Positions 43,590-56,622 of a stretch of DNA of 64,000 nt are shown here, piece by piece (position 1 is the stretch's first letter; each line of letters starts with the position of its first letter). Under the pieces are notes generated by a model that did no database searches, was not told where the DNA came from, and saw only the letters and a program-made list of their open reading frames with translations. This DNA comes from Onchocerca volvulus. Its lineage: Eukaryota; Nematoda; Chromadorea; Rhabditida; Onchocercidae. The position numbers and the translations under genes are program-made. The stretch lies in assembly GCA_000499405.2 (NCBI GenBank), contig HG738140.1, positions 1,879,024-1,943,023 on the forward strand. Reading direction: 5' to 3'.

Positions 43590-43880
43590 CATCTGGAATA
43601 ACGGACGTCATTCCGGTCGGAGCTATTTGATCATCCAATACAAAACATCCAGAATAACGGACGGTATCCTGGTCGGAGCTATTCGATCATCCGATTCAAG
43701 ACATCCAGAATAACGGACCGCATACCGATTGGAGCTATTCGATCATCCAATACAAGATATCCAGAATAACGGACCGCATACCGATCGGAGCTATTCGATC
43801 ATCCAATACAAGGCATCCGGAATAACGGATGGCATTCCGGTCAGAGCTATTCGATCATCCGATACAACACATTCATCCAG
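43590..43880. repeat. 56-bp minisatellite, about five copies
   Basis: The landmark AGCTATT recurs at 43621, 43677, 43733, 43789 and 43845, a period of exactly 56. Unit content: CATCC(A/G)GAATAACGGAC, then CGATCGGAGCTATTCGATC, then ATCCAATACAAG. It is GC-richer than its surroundings and ends about 360 bp before the SLC33A1 start codon. Open frames through it are unsupported. Confidence 0.9.
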
Positions 43881-44069
43881 CATTCTGAACTTTACTCGTC
43901 AGTCATTGAGTTGCAACAGCCGCAACTATTCCGCAGTGGAACATTGCAGTATGGTGAAGGCTCTTTTATGTGTCGTAGCAATGACGTAATTATTTTGCGT
44001 GGACTTTTTTTTTTTTTTGCATATCTTATTGACTGATTTTTACGGATTTGCATGAAATTTTACGGTCTG

Positions 44070-44168
44070 CACGTCAGGATACTTCTAACTTTGATATTGC
44101 ACGTTTCACAATTTTGCGACCCGCACGTCAATTATCCCAAATACTTCTAGTTTTGATATCGCACGTAC
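44070..44168. promoter_or_regulatory. GCACGT-bearing direct repeat in SLC33A1 promoter
   Basis: Two diverged copies (about 44070-44107 and 44122-44168) share GCACGTCA, ATACTTCTA, TTTTGATAT and GCACGT. They lie 75-170 bp before the SLC33A1 ATG at 44243, where a core promoter would be expected. Regulatory role is inference. Confidence 0.4.
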
Positions 44169-44242
44169 AGTACGTATCGCGCGTTTATTCACAAGGGGTG
44201 AATTAAACCAAAAAAAAAAAAAGAAGAAAAATTCGATCAGTA

Positions 44243-45445
44243 ATGGCGGATGATATGCTATTGACATATCAAAATACAGCCTTTGAATATGAATATCTGG
44301 ACGAAAGGACGGATGATATTCTAAGTTCGGAATCAGACTTCAAAATGTCAGCCAAAAATTCTCATACACGTTACCGATCGAATCGAAGTAACGGCAGTTT
44401 AGTCATCGAAAATATCAATAATTCAGAGAATGAAGAAATTGATGAGACAAAGAAATATTTATACAAGGTAAGAGTGGTATTTTATTTTCCTCTCCAAGCG
44501 ATCTAATAGTCTACTAATTATGACTGTAATTATAGTATTAATTATCATTGTTACTGTCGTCGCTTTTCTTTTTTTTAATTTTCTTCAATGCAAATTTTCA
44601 TAAGATTCATTCCAATTTTTGCGACATTCTTATAAAAATGCCAAGTTTGAGAAGGACTGATTTGCAATATATTAAAAAATAAAATTGATATGAAATGAAT
44701 TAAACAATTAAACTACTTGCATCTTATGTCATATTGCTATGAATTTAGGAGCATTTGTTTTTGTTGATAATTAGAATTCACTTCTAATTGTATTGTCAAA
44801 TTAATGATACATTGTTTTGGAAATCATTTATTTTATTAAATAATTTTATTAATTGATGTAAATGAAGGCATTTTTTTTTTTCAGCTAAGAATTGTTTTAT
44901 CGGAGTTTATATGATTTTTTTCAAAAAATACATGTGAATGACTGCAGATATTGAAATAATTTCATTTTTAGATTCCATCGGACGATTTACCGTTGTCATG
45001 GATGGGACGTATCAGACGATCGTTACACGAAGATTTCGGATCATTATGTCTTCTGTTGTTACTTTATATGCTGCAGGGTATACCTTTAGGTTTGATTGCA
45101 GCCATTCCACTTGTACTGTCCAGTAAAAATGTATCGTATGGTCAGCAAGCTATTTTCTCATTTGCACATTGGCCTTTCAGGTATACTTTTTTTGGTTTAG
45201 ATTTTCAGACATACTTCTTTGATTTGAATTTTAGATGTGTTTCTTTTTGTTTAAATCATTCAATTTATACAATGAGACAAAATGTATCTTTCCGATAAGT
45301 GTTATTATAAAAGAAGATATTTTAGAGAATCCAGCTTGTAGTAGGAATATAAAACTGACATAGTATCAATGCTTGGCGAAATATATTTTTTAAAATTCTT
45401 ACCATTACTTGTCAAGTTTCTGAATTTCCAAAAAAAAAAAAAAAA

Positions 45446-45488
<43 letters not shown>

Positions 45489-48400
45489 CGTGAAATTACT
45501 TTGGGCACCAATCGTGGATTCAGTTTATTGGAAACGTATAGGTCGTCGGAAATCATGGATGGTTCCTTGTCAATATCTTATTGGCATTTTTATGCTTTTA
45601 TTATCCTACAAAGTTTCTGGAATTATGGGTGACGATGATACAGGCAAGCTTGTTTGTTATGCTTTTAAATTTTAAGATAAGAATTGTGCAAGAAGAGAAA
45701 TTATGAGAGTTTTCATGGGTAAAAATACTCATTTATCTTTTTACAGTTGTCTTTACTGTAAATATTCTTTCAGATCCAAAGCCACCAAGTGTATTCTTAT
45801 TAATGCTTTCATTTTTGCCATTAAATTTTCTTGCTGCCACTCAGGATATAGCTGTGGATGGCTGGGCGCTTACCATGCTTTCAAGGTGACTATTTGCAAC
45901 TTTATAGTACTTTTTTCTTTTTTAATGGTTATACTGTGCAGATTTATGAATATATATTTTGATATTAATTCAAGAAAATTTTTTTTTCTATCTGCAATAA
46001 ATTAGATTGTTTTGCTATATTTTTCTTTAAACGAAACTTTAAAATATGAAAATTGTTATACATAATATTTGTGCATCATTAATGTTCTGTTACAATATTT
46101 CTATATATCATCGTATTTGTTTTATTAACATTATTACCTTAGTTGCAATGCATTCAATGATTGGTCGGACAAGCTTTTTTCTAAGATAAATGTTGATATT
46201 GCAGAGAGAATGTTGGGCTTGCATCAACTTGCAATGCAGCCGGTCAGACAGTTGGTTTTTTCTTGGGAAATGTTATGTTTTTAACGCTCGATTCAGCCAG
46301 TTTTGCCAATCATTTCCGTGATAAACCGAAACCATATGGCTTAGTAAATTTATCTGGTTAGTTTTTCTTTGTTTTTAATTGATATAATATGTGCATATTT
46401 TTACTTGTAAACGGGATTTTTATGACAAAAATTTAATCAGCACATGCAATGACAATGATAATTATCCGTGTGCATTTTCTTCTATCTCTTCTATCTCTAC
46501 AGATGAAGAGAATAAGGTTTCTGAATTATATATTAAATTAAATTTAATTTGTGGTAGAGATTGGTTGAATAATATGGCAAACAAAATTTAGTGGAATAAC
46601 TTGACCATTTAGTCGTTTTTCTGATGTTGCGGAAAAAATTTCTTAATTAAGATATCCATTTGAAAGAATGCACTGATTTAATTGCCACATAAAGAATTTT
46701 TTCTGAACAAAAAATTCACAAAACAGGGAAAAATTAAAAGAAATGTGATATTGTTTACTGATAAAAAACAAAAAATAACAGAATGAGTAACAGCTTGAAT
46801 TGAACGGAGTTAATATATATCGATATCAAACAATCTTTCGTAATCCGTAAGCAGATTCCAAATAAGGTTGAATCTAATTATACTTTTCTTTACTTTTGTT
46901 ATTCCTCCAACTGAGAAAACTTTTATCTCTTAGGAAATTGAACAGATTATTCGTAACATAATTGCCTGGTTGATAATGGAGAAGGATTTTAGAGATTCTT
47001 ATTTTTCTTTTTTTTTTTTCCTAAATATAGCGAAATTTTGATCTTTAATATAAGTAAATGGAATTCGTCATTCAATTTATGGTTGGGAGAATATAAAATA
47101 GCGACTTTATGTGATTATTTTTAGTGCAGTTCATCTGCTTTATTTGATAAGTCAAAAGAAGCATAATTTGATTTAGCAGCTGAAGTAACTTCTTTCGTAT
47201 GGCGTAAAATGATTTCGAAAGATTGATTTACCGGAAAATTTTAAAATCATTTACAGCAATCTCTAACTGTTATCCATCTTTGTTGCTAAATAAGAATATA
47301 GGGCAAAAAATTAGGCTTCTACTCTTTTTCATATGAACATTTTGCAATGATTTTTTTTTTTCTTTTTATACCTTTGACTAATAAAAAGGGAAGATGACTG
47401 ATATGACATATTTAAATTTAATTAGAGAGAACAATCTGTAAAGTAATAAATAAAAGTAGATCAGAAGGAATCATATGTTTGTAGTAGGGAATTTTGATGA
47501 AAAGATGTGTTTTACACCGATTATTATCAGCTATATCACCGGTTAGCTTGTTCGTCCTATCCAATAGAATGTGTCGAAAATCCTCAGCTCGCAGCTGCAA
47601 ATAATTTGAAATGTAGTGATGCAAAAAAAATGCAATTTAACGAGCGACAGCGACTGATGAAGGTTTCGAAAAAAGCATTTTATGTTGAAGTTTTTATTAT
47701 TGAGTCTTCTTAATTGTAATTCCGCAGAGAATTCATCCATTAGAAATAAGTCATAAAACATTAATTAAATTGCAAATAATACAACTCGCAAATACCATTT
47801 GTGTTAAAGGATTCAATCTAAGCTTTGATGATGTCATCAGATTCGTGTAAATATGATGCTTATTTTTCTAAAAATATATTACATATGATATGACTTGATG
47901 TAAGTTAGGAAAATTTGTATATTTTCGAAAATTATCAAGTCATATCTTTTTTTTTTCTTTTTTTTTGTTAAGTGAAGCACTTCTTATTGATGACTACTAT
48001 AAGGTATTTCAAATGAATTTCATTTTTTTCTTAAACTTAAACTTTTATTACCATAGTTGCAAAAAAAAAAAAAAAAAATCGTTTTAAATAATACAATTTT
48101 TCTATTTATTTTCTATAATTTACTAATTCAAATTACTTTTATTACTATTTATTTTGTATAATTTATTAAAATAAAAAATACTACGATTAGTTTTCAATTA
48201 TCACTTACCTTGTGTTAGCATATTTATCATAAACAGCACTCATACCATAGCCACCTCGATCACCAATTATAACAGCTGACCACCAGTTGCCAAAACGTAT
48301 TTCAGCCTGCTGTTTCATATACCTTGCCTGATAGCTATATTGATGAGGAAAAAGACCGATCGTTTCTAATATAAGTTCACGAAGCTTTTCCGATTTACAA

Positions 48401-51400
48401 TTGTCCATTGTAATATGTGCTCCTTCAAATTTCTTTATTAGATATTTTTTTTTTCCCTTTTGATATCATCGAAAAAAATTGATAAATATATAGTTGTTAT
48501 CAAAAAAAAAAAAAAATAAAAATAAACACTTTCATGAGAAAGAATGTAGAAAAAAAAGACAAGAATTTTACTTTTTAAGAATTCGGTTGAACATGAAGTA
48601 TTAGTAATCTTTAAAGAAATTAGCAAAATTTCAAAAAGTGTGCTCATTGATTAAGTTTATTATCAAATTATCAAAATAAGAAATAGTTTAGATAACCAGT
48701 GACTCAGACTAATAACATATGTTTGCATATATTTGTAATTAAACATATGTTTGGAATTAAAATAACTTTATTATTTATAAATAGGGAATTTCTGAAGAAG
48801 TAAAATATTTTTCTGTTCAGTTTTTTTAGAAAGATTCGGTATTAACAACTGAATATTATCGAATATATTCATTTTTCCAATTAAGAAATGGAATTGCTGA
48901 TGAGTGATAATTATCTGGTTTCATTGGAATATTAGTGATAAGAGAGGTGAATTTATTAGATTGTATGAAAGAGTTCCAAGAATGATTGATATTTTTTAAG
49001 GATGATAATTTAGGTTGATTTTGAAGAAATGATAAAAATAAACTGACCAGCGGTGTGTCCTTGGATGATAACAATTGTGATAGCAACACAGAGCAGAAGT
49101 ACGAGTAGAGATGGGAGGTATCGTAGATTGCTGTAGAGGTGCATTGTGCATTCGGCCTCCTTCTTCTCTTCGTTAAAATTTTTAAGCAATTGGAGCCGAC
49201 CACAACTTTTGGGATGGTCGTTGGATTATGGTTACGTTATCGTTACTTATTTTTCGTTAATTATCAATGATACTGTCGAAAAACTTCAAACAGGATGGAT
49301 GACAGCAATGCTGTGATCACCCGATTAGCCTAGCCAAGAAGTGTGTGTCTACTCCGTTAGATTTAGGCTAACAGGTGATGATGATGATGATGATGATGAT
49401 GTTGATGTGATTGAGCTTAAGCTTTTAGAAGCTTAGCTTACTAATTGACTCTACTAAGTGAAAATTAGATAGAATTTGCGCATTCACTTCAACTCTGTGT
49501 CTAAATTTAGACTATAAATAATGAATGATAGGGATAGAATTGAATTTGTCGCTTTCGAGTTGATTGCTTTCTTCTCAGATATTCTCGGAATTTATTGCTT
49601 GCTTATTTTCGAATACTGCTGCTACCGCTGCTATTGCTTATTGCATTCATGTCTTTTTGTCACACTTTCTCGAGACACCCACCCACTTTTCATTGCTAAT
49701 TTACTGCTGCAGCTGCAATTTGCTAAATTTTACTTTAGCTGTTCGTCATTTTATTCTCATTTAATTCTATCATATGAATTTCTATCCTTCAAATAAATTG
49801 AATTTCTTTTTTTTTTTTTTTTTTTTTTTTTGCCCTTTTTTATTTTGATCATCCAGACGTCTTGAATGGATTAGTTTCTTCGCTTAATTAAATCGTTTAA
49901 ATTTTTCGAAATATATGTATTAGTCCGGAAGTGTAGTTAAAAACATGTAATATTGATGATTGTTTCAAATGTTCCATTTCAAATAAATGCAAAAATGTCG
50001 AAAGAAAACAGAAAAAAAAATGATAAAATGAATGATAACATTCTGTCTGGCACATCTTATAATAATGATTTATCAACGATAAATGAATTATCCGTGATTT
50101 TTCTTGAAAATATATTTTCGGAAATAATGTTAAAAATTTTTCGGGGAAGAAGAATCATTAATTTGCGCATGTTTTAAATCTTTAATCAATCGAGAAGCTA
50201 TCAATATTATTAGATATATATTTTATGATTTTCTCTTTAATGGCTTAAGAAATTTTGGATTTTTTTTTTTCTTACTGATTGAATGGTTGATTATTTCACA
50301 TGAATCCCAATTATTTTAATATATATTGCAAAATTCAATATGAATTTATGTGACTTCTCTTCTAAACTTGCATTTTTTATTATTCAAAGAAAGTTGGTCG
50401 ATATAATTGAGAGCTACAGAATTTATAAGTACTGATAGAATAGATTGATAGAATTTTTAAGTCGCTGATAGAATAGATTTTAGGCTATAATTTAAAACGC
50501 ATAATGAGAAAAAGAAATAAAGTGATTTGAATAACAAAATGATTATACAATCCGGCTAGATAGATGAAGAAACAGTGAAAAACCAAAATAATGTTGTGGC
50601 TATTCAACAAAGTTGGAACATAAGATCAGAATTATTCAGTTACTCTAATAGTTGTCTAATCGTTATTCTGTTTGCTCCTGCTAAATGTTTCTTGCTTTTA
50701 TCGTACTTTTCCTAGTTTCAATGTTTTATCTGTTTATCATTTTGCAATAATTAATAGCATATTTTGCATTTTATTCACAAATATTGATTGATTGGTATTT
50801 GTAGTAATTTTAAATGAAACATTTTACGTAACATAAATTTTCGCTGAAATTCTAGAATTCACTTTCATTTTTTTCTCTACTTTTTTTACAGGTTTCATCT
50901 TTTTCTGGGGATGGGTATTTCTGATTACGACAACGCTAGTACTCATTTTCAAAAAGGAAGTCGATCGTTCTATTACAGATAAGTCAGTTCTTTTATTTTG
51001 TTTGTTTACATAAAATTTTTGGATCATATAGAATTTTCTATTTTCAAGGCTACCAGAAGAAAATTATTGGTCACAATAATGCAAGAACTAACTGTTTTTA
51101 TTGATTTAAAAAAATTTGGTCCACTGATTTGTTGATTTATTACTGCAGGAATGATATTGATAATGAGAAGGAAGAGCATGAGCTGGGAATCTTCCAAACT
51201 TATACTGTTTTGTCGAAAATCTTACGGTTGAAACCAGTGTTGTGGATGGTTGTTGTATTGCTCACCGGAAAAGTATAAAATATTCGAAGATTACGGATAG
51301 ATTTATTATATTACTTTTTAAAAATTGACCTTTTTAATCAAGTCAACATCAAGAAGGATCTCAAGATATTTGTAATCATTTTATATTTGTTTTTACAGTT

Positions 51401-53306
51401 CGCATTTGCGGCTACTGATGGCATCACGGGTTTAAAACTGATTAGTTTGGGTATGCCGAAGGATAAGCTCTCCAGTATTTCACTATTTTTGACACCTTTA
51501 CAGGTTCGTTTCTTATATGTCAATAACGATATTGCATTCTTTTATTCGACGATATTGCATCCTTTTATTTTTTTCGTATTCCAGATATTGCTGCCCTGGA
51601 TAGTTAGCAAATATATAACAGGTCCACGACCTCTAAATATTTTTCTTCTTGCTTATCCCTATAGGTTAGTTGAAGTTTTGTTTAATTTAATATTATTGAT
51701 GTCATATTGATTTATTTTTCATTTTTAGACTTAGTATTGGCTGAATAACTCAATACCACTTTCATTATTACATATTTGCTTATATATATAATTTAGTCAT
51801 TAAAATGATTTTATTCACGTAATATTCCATGAAATTTTTTGATATTTCATAAAATTTCTTATAAATAAATATTTATATACTACTGAATGTTTAGGATATT
51901 CTTGAGTGGAGTATTCGCAGCAATGATTTGGTTCACACCTTCATTGACTTCCAGAGAATTTCCAACATTGCTTTATATTGCTTGGATCATAGCATACTGT
52001 TTTCATCAGGTTAAACGTTGTCATACTATACTTCACACAAAATTTACGAAAATATTCCAGCATGCATTAATGATGCTTCAGCATATTATTAATGTGCTAA
52101 AATTTCTTGATGATATTCCTGAAATATCATTTATTCTGCAATATTCCATAAGAAAATTGGTCTGGTAAAGATGAGACAGAGAATTCTTTGTATCTTACGG
52201 AACTATTTTAAAACGTCTCGATTATAATATTTCTAAATGGGATTATAGTTTCAATCATAATATTTCCAAATTGCTGGTGGTTGAATGAGTCAGAATTAGA
52301 ATAGTTGAATGAATCAGAATTAGGATTGATCTATTTTGTAGAACTTCAACCATTCCTACACCAGTTATGTCGCTTTTATATCGATAAAAAGTTTGGTCGA
52401 GATTGGCCATCATCTGTTTGCCTTTATCTTAGATCATGTATTTACTTGATATATATTGTTCCGAGACTATAGTTTAATATCGATAATGATTCTAATGAAA
52501 TAATTTGTTTGGAACTATTGATGTAATTTTCAGATAGCAATCTATAGCATGTTTATGTCAATCATGGCATTTTTTGCTCAAGTATCAGATCCAGCAATCG
52601 GAGGCACATATATGACTTTGCTGAATACACTTAGTAATTTAGGTGGTAATTGGCCCGTCACACTTATTCTTTCGCTCACTGATCATTTCACTTTTAAGAA
52701 TTGTTTCAATAAAGAGACCAAAACGTAAGTTTTCGGCCATAGCATTATAAATTATAAGTTTTATGAAATGAAATTTCAAATTTTTTGGAATTTTTTTCAG
52801 ACTTCATTAAAATATATAAGAATCTTTGAAATTTAAGGAATTTGTTGTTGGACATTTTGCATACAGTAAGAAATAATGCGAAAATTATATTACATGTATT
52901 ATCCTCTCATTTGTAATTTAATCTATGAAAACAAATATTCCACTGCATTAAAATATTTTTAGCACTTTGTTCATCCTCTGATAATTGATAGGTTACGAAA
53001 AATGATTGCTCTTCATCCACTTCAATTTATTTATTTTAAATTAACTATTTTTACTACCTCATTTTCATGCACAATCTGAAATTCATCTAAATGATCTTTT
53101 GTAGCATTATTGGTTCATGCAATATCGAAGTATTAGCAAATCAATGCACAGAGAAAGGAAATGTTTGCGAAGTAACCGTGGATGGATATTATATTGCCGT
53201 TGCATTATGTACTGTTGTTGGAATTTTTTGGTACAAATTAATGTTTAGGAAAATTAAATATTTCCAAGAAATACCACGCAAAGATTGGAGAATCATAAGA
53301 CGATAA
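44243..53306 (+). CDS. SLC33A1: Acetyl-CoA transporter (AT-1), SLC33A1
   Basis: Complete 12-exon gene: 44243-44467, 44972-45180, 45489-45643, 45774-45885, 46205-46356, 50892-50982, 51149-51272, 51399-51503, 51585-51664, 51895-52009, 52534-52724, 53105-53306 (TAA); 1761 bases, 586 residues (human 549). It imports cytosolic acetyl-CoA into the ER/Golgi lumen. Matching family blocks: LLLYMLQGIPLGL, LSSKNVSYGQQAIFSFAHWP, KLLWAPIVDSVYW, GRRKSWMVPCQY, FLAATQDIAVDGWALTMLSR, NVGLASTCNAAGQTVGFFLGN, FAFAATDGITGLKL, and VSDPAIGGTYMTLLNTLSNLGGNWP. The N-terminal exon is acidic and hydrophilic; about twelve hydrophobic helices follow. Intron 3 uses a GC donor (ACAG/GCAAGC), required for frame. Intron 5 is 4.5 kb and contains an antisense gene. 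Intron 2 ends in 37 T before its AG. PolyA signal AATAAA at 53462-53467. Confidence 0.95.
45430..45486. repeat. A20-T37 homopolymer palindrome before an acceptor
   Basis: Twenty A (45430-45449) directly followed by 37 T (45450-45486), then the AG acceptor of SLC33A1 exon 3. The T run serves as an extreme polypyrimidine tract. Length is assembly-sensitive. Confidence 0.85.
47543..49144 (-). CDS. Ground-like domain secreted protein, nested antisense
   Basis: Three exons within SLC33A1 intron 5 on the opposite strand: 49048-49144, 48209-48422 and 47543-47594 (TAA), 120 residues, phases consistent. Exon 1 encodes a signal peptide (LPSLLVLLLCVAITIVI). The rest resembles the nematode ground-like domain of hedgehog-related secreted proteins: DNCKSEKLRELILETI, an Arg/Gln-rich helix, RFGNWWSAVIIGDRGGYGMSAVYDKY, then a terminal block TSCELRIFDTFYW. 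The usual domain has Cys in CNS, VIC, YC and CYAF; here only the first and third are present, so it is divergent or decaying. The exon 2 acceptor (TTTGAAG or GGAG) is weak. Exon 3 has a strong ATTTGCAG acceptor. Only the second ATG of the pair near 49150 gives the signal peptide. Confidence 0.55.
47887..47946. repeat. 13-bp perfect inverted repeat
   Basis: GATATGACTTGAT at 47887-47899 and its exact reverse complement at 47934-47946 flank a 34-base loop, inside SLC33A1 intron 5 and intron 2 of the nested gene. Confidence 0.7.
49375..49402. repeat. (GAT)n microsatellite
   Basis: Nine consecutive GAT units upstream of the nested ground-like gene. Nothing else recognised in 49145-50891, which is intron 5 of SLC33A1. 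Confidence 0.9.
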
Positions 53307-54909
53307 ATTAAAGAGCGATATGTATTTATGTATGCTTTTAGATTCATAGAATGTTCATCCTAGGTTAGCAATTCATTTGCAACTATTAAGCCATGTTACA
53401 GTTTTTTGACCTGTTTGATTTACTTTGTTTTATTATTAGTTTTAAACTGGTCGAAAAAAAAAATAAAGATTTTTCATTACATTTCAATTCTATTTTTCGC
53501 TGTTTTCGGTATCCATTCCTTATGTAGTTTGTTTCATTCTTTGTACTGAAAATATCTCTGGGAATTTGCTACCTTTTTCTTTTAGAACCCTTATCTTGCT
53601 TTAGTTATTTTTTTTTCATTTTCTTCAAAGCATGCTTTTAGTTTAAATTCTTTTTTAATGAATCGACTTTTAAGTCGTATGTTCAGTTAATTCAAGTTTC
53701 AGCTGATGAAGTGATGGCTCATAATGAAATAATTGTATATTTTTAAGATATTTTAATTTAAAATATTATCTAATTATCAACTGACGGCTAATGGGCAAAA
53801 TAAATAAGGAGTCAAAAATTAAAATATAACTAAATTTTTATCTCATTTTATTAGCAGCTTCCGTGCTCATGATATCTCATCAAATATAAGTATAAATTTA
53901 GATTTATATTGCGAATTTTGCGATTAGTTTTTTTTTTTTTTTCTTTTTTTTTTTTTAGTTATATTATTTGCTTTTCCTTCTTTTTTCTTTCACTTTGTTT
54001 GAGCAATTAGAGTTGTGATATTAATAAATTGTCCTGTCTACTATTGTTTTATTGGTACCTGAAAATAATAATTTATTTTTATGAAAAAATGCGAACAAAT
54101 CTATGTTTGTTTTTTTCTCGTTTTGTTCTGGAATTATTGTTTTATAACTTCGTTAACATTTTTATCAATGAATTGGTTATTATAAATTGTTTGTTAATAT
54201 AATTAGTTTATTTGTTAATATCATTTCTTCATGACATGCATACTCATGCAGCTTATTGAATGTTTCGATTGTAGAAGAAACTAAAAGCGATTTAATAACG
54301 ATTAAATGTTTATAAAAGAATCTAGCAAAAAAAATTTTAAATTTTATCAACTTCCAGAATTGGATAAATTTTTACTTTTTCCAATTTATGCTAATTTCAC
54401 ATTACACTGAAATTTGTGAGCATCACCGTAATTTTTCTTCGTTGCAGTGGCACTATGTTATGCTGGATTTGCAGTCTGATTTTATGCATTTCTTTTTTTT
54501 TTTTTTTAAGAAATAAAATTCAATAAAACACGTTTTGTTTGCACAAAAATCTCTGGAGAATGTTGTTTAGTGCGGTTGATTTAGTAAAAAATAGATAAGT
54601 TAGAGTGACTTGAATTTTAAATTATATGCCCATCGGATAAAAAAATGGATCTGAGAGAAAACTGGTTTGAAATTTAGAAATTTAAATTATTATTTTAGAT
54701 TCTACAAAAATCGGTTTGTCCGTTTATATCTGCCTATTTTTCAATCGTAGACAAGACAAACTTTCCGAACATATTATTTCAAATTTTCACTCAAAATTTT
54801 GCGACTCATCATCATTTAGAATTATTCCTGCTATTTTAGCCAATTTTTTGTGTATTAAGATTAGTATTTTCTTTATTCAGTCAATTATTTCTAGTAATCT
54901 TATTTTAAG
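53307..54909. other. SLC33A1 3' flank and intergenic DNA
   Basis: Holds the polyA signal at 53462 and T-rich runs near 53930-53956 and 54490-54508. No exon supported. Confidence 0.6.
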
Positions 54910-56460
54910 CAAGAAAAAGTGGGAGAAATAAATAAGTCACCATACTATGATCGATGGGCTGATAATGATTATGATCAGGTAAATATAGTAAGAACACTAA
55001 AGGAAATGATAATTCTCAGGAAATCAATATTTTAAATTTTTATTTAAGCAATGAACCTAAAATACAAGACGGAATTGATGCTGAAGTACCACTGATGAGA
55101 CATAATAAAATCCGGAGTTTCTAGCAAATAATGATAACTTTGCTGTATTTCTGAAATCCTAGATTCCAGAATATAACACGGTCGTTATCTCCTAAATTGT
55201 TAACCTAAGCATGGATAACACGATGTTTAAGATTTACAGGATTAATTTTAAAATTAGATTAAATGATGCTTCTTCAGCTATCAGAATCTTGTCGTCTTGG
55301 ACCAATCGATGGAGATAAAAGCAATTTCAGTGCATTTCGATCTTCCGAAGTCATTCATTCCATCTGTTAATTTCATTTTAATTAACAAAGAATTTTCCAA
55401 ACTAATTGAAATTTATATAAATTTGAAAGTCAAATCTATTTAAATCTTGACAAAATCTCGCATGTAAGCTTTCAGAAGGGAATCTCACTTGTATTACTTT
55501 TCCTTTTTTTTTTTTTCGTTCCATAAAAAGAAAATGCATCCGGACTGTTTAGAATGCTGAGCTAAAAGAATCCTCCGAACTTCAAATGAATCGATATTAC
55601 GGTTTAACCGAAGTTGATTCCAGTTTACAAGATGTAAGTTATTTCTTCTAGGATTATCAAAGCTATTCGTCATCTTATGAATTCATCATACATGATAGGT
55701 GTTCTAATAACTTTCTTCCGAAGAAAATCGAAAATTATGAAAAATTTCAGGCTATAAATTGCATGAATTATGTGCAAACTATGCTCAATAAAATAACGCT
55801 CAAAAATAAGAGTGCCGAATTTTGTCGATTGCTAAAGGATTTCTTGCAGAACATTGAAGAAATGCGACTGAAACTTCAAACTATAGTAAATTTTAAGAAA
55901 AAAAGGAATTTTTTTCATTATTAGTACAATGTTAACAGTGTTAACCATTATGTTTAATTCATACGGTGATCTTAAATCGATAATTAAAAAATTGGAAAAT
56001 CAAGTTATTCAAGTTCCCTTCCAGCATGGTTTACTAATATATTAATTTGTTACTAAATACAGCAAACCTTATACCTACTTGATTTTCTTTAATTTTATAT
56101 GAAAATATATGTAATTTCGGTATTCAAGTTATGAGTGTTTACATTATTAGAGAGATGCTAAACAAAGCTTTTCCAGCTTTCGCCATTTGCAAATCTGGAA
56201 CAATTTTCGACAGATTTTCGTCCCGTGACCGATACCGATCAGAGCACAGGTATATCTTGTGCACACATAACATCTAGTTCCAATTTAAGGACGAAATTAA
56301 CTTTTTTTTTTTTTTCCGACAAACACATTTAGCATCGAAGAATGAGAAAATTGAATATTTTTCAACAGATCTTGAAATCCGACTTGAAATTCATCAGTTT
56401 ATTTCAGCAAGTACTATAACATTACCTACATCTAACAACGCATCGAGCGACAAAAGATGA
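54910..56460 (+). CDS. Unrecognised helical protein
   Basis: I do not recognise this protein. Exons linked in phase: 54910-54978 (tentative; weak TTTTAAG acceptor), 55278-55349, 55553-55633, 55751-55885, 56177-56249 and 56333-56460 (TGA). They give about 185 residues: an aromatic/acidic segment (PYYDRWADNDYDQ), a Ser/Glu-rich stretch, RYYGLTEVDSSLQDAINCM, a predicted amphipathic helix (QTMLNKITLKNKSAEFCRLL...NIEEMRLKLQ) and a polar tail ending NASSDKR. The last four exons are well supported by GT/AG sites. No start codon was found, so the N-terminus is missing. The helical/coiled-coil nature would fit a small scaffold or complex subunit; a kinetochore role suggested by the neighbour knl-1 would be guesswork. 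Confidence 0.55.
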
Positions 56461-56622
56461 ATACTCCGAAGCTATATCGCCGTTTAATTCTTTTGCCCAA
56501 AATCGTCCCTATCGTTTTAATTTTATTTGATAATGAGAATTTCAAAAAATTATTCAGAAATTTTACTGAACGCTATAACAAATAACAGTGATATCAGGTT
56601 GATCATTTATTTGCAATAGTTC

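Noticed and set aside
43729..43989. 86-codon frame (+) beginning in the 56-bp minisatellite
   Set aside because: Mostly repeat-derived; no splice partner or domain.
47507..47713. Plus-strand frame overlapping the nested gene's last exon
   Set aside because: Protein-like, but bounded by an in-frame stop and a poor acceptor; the minus-strand exon has a strong ATTTGCAG acceptor and matching phase.
55049..55092. Possible extra exon in the unrecognised helical gene
   Set aside because: Its phase does not match the preceding 54978 donor, while 54978 to 55278 joins cleanly.
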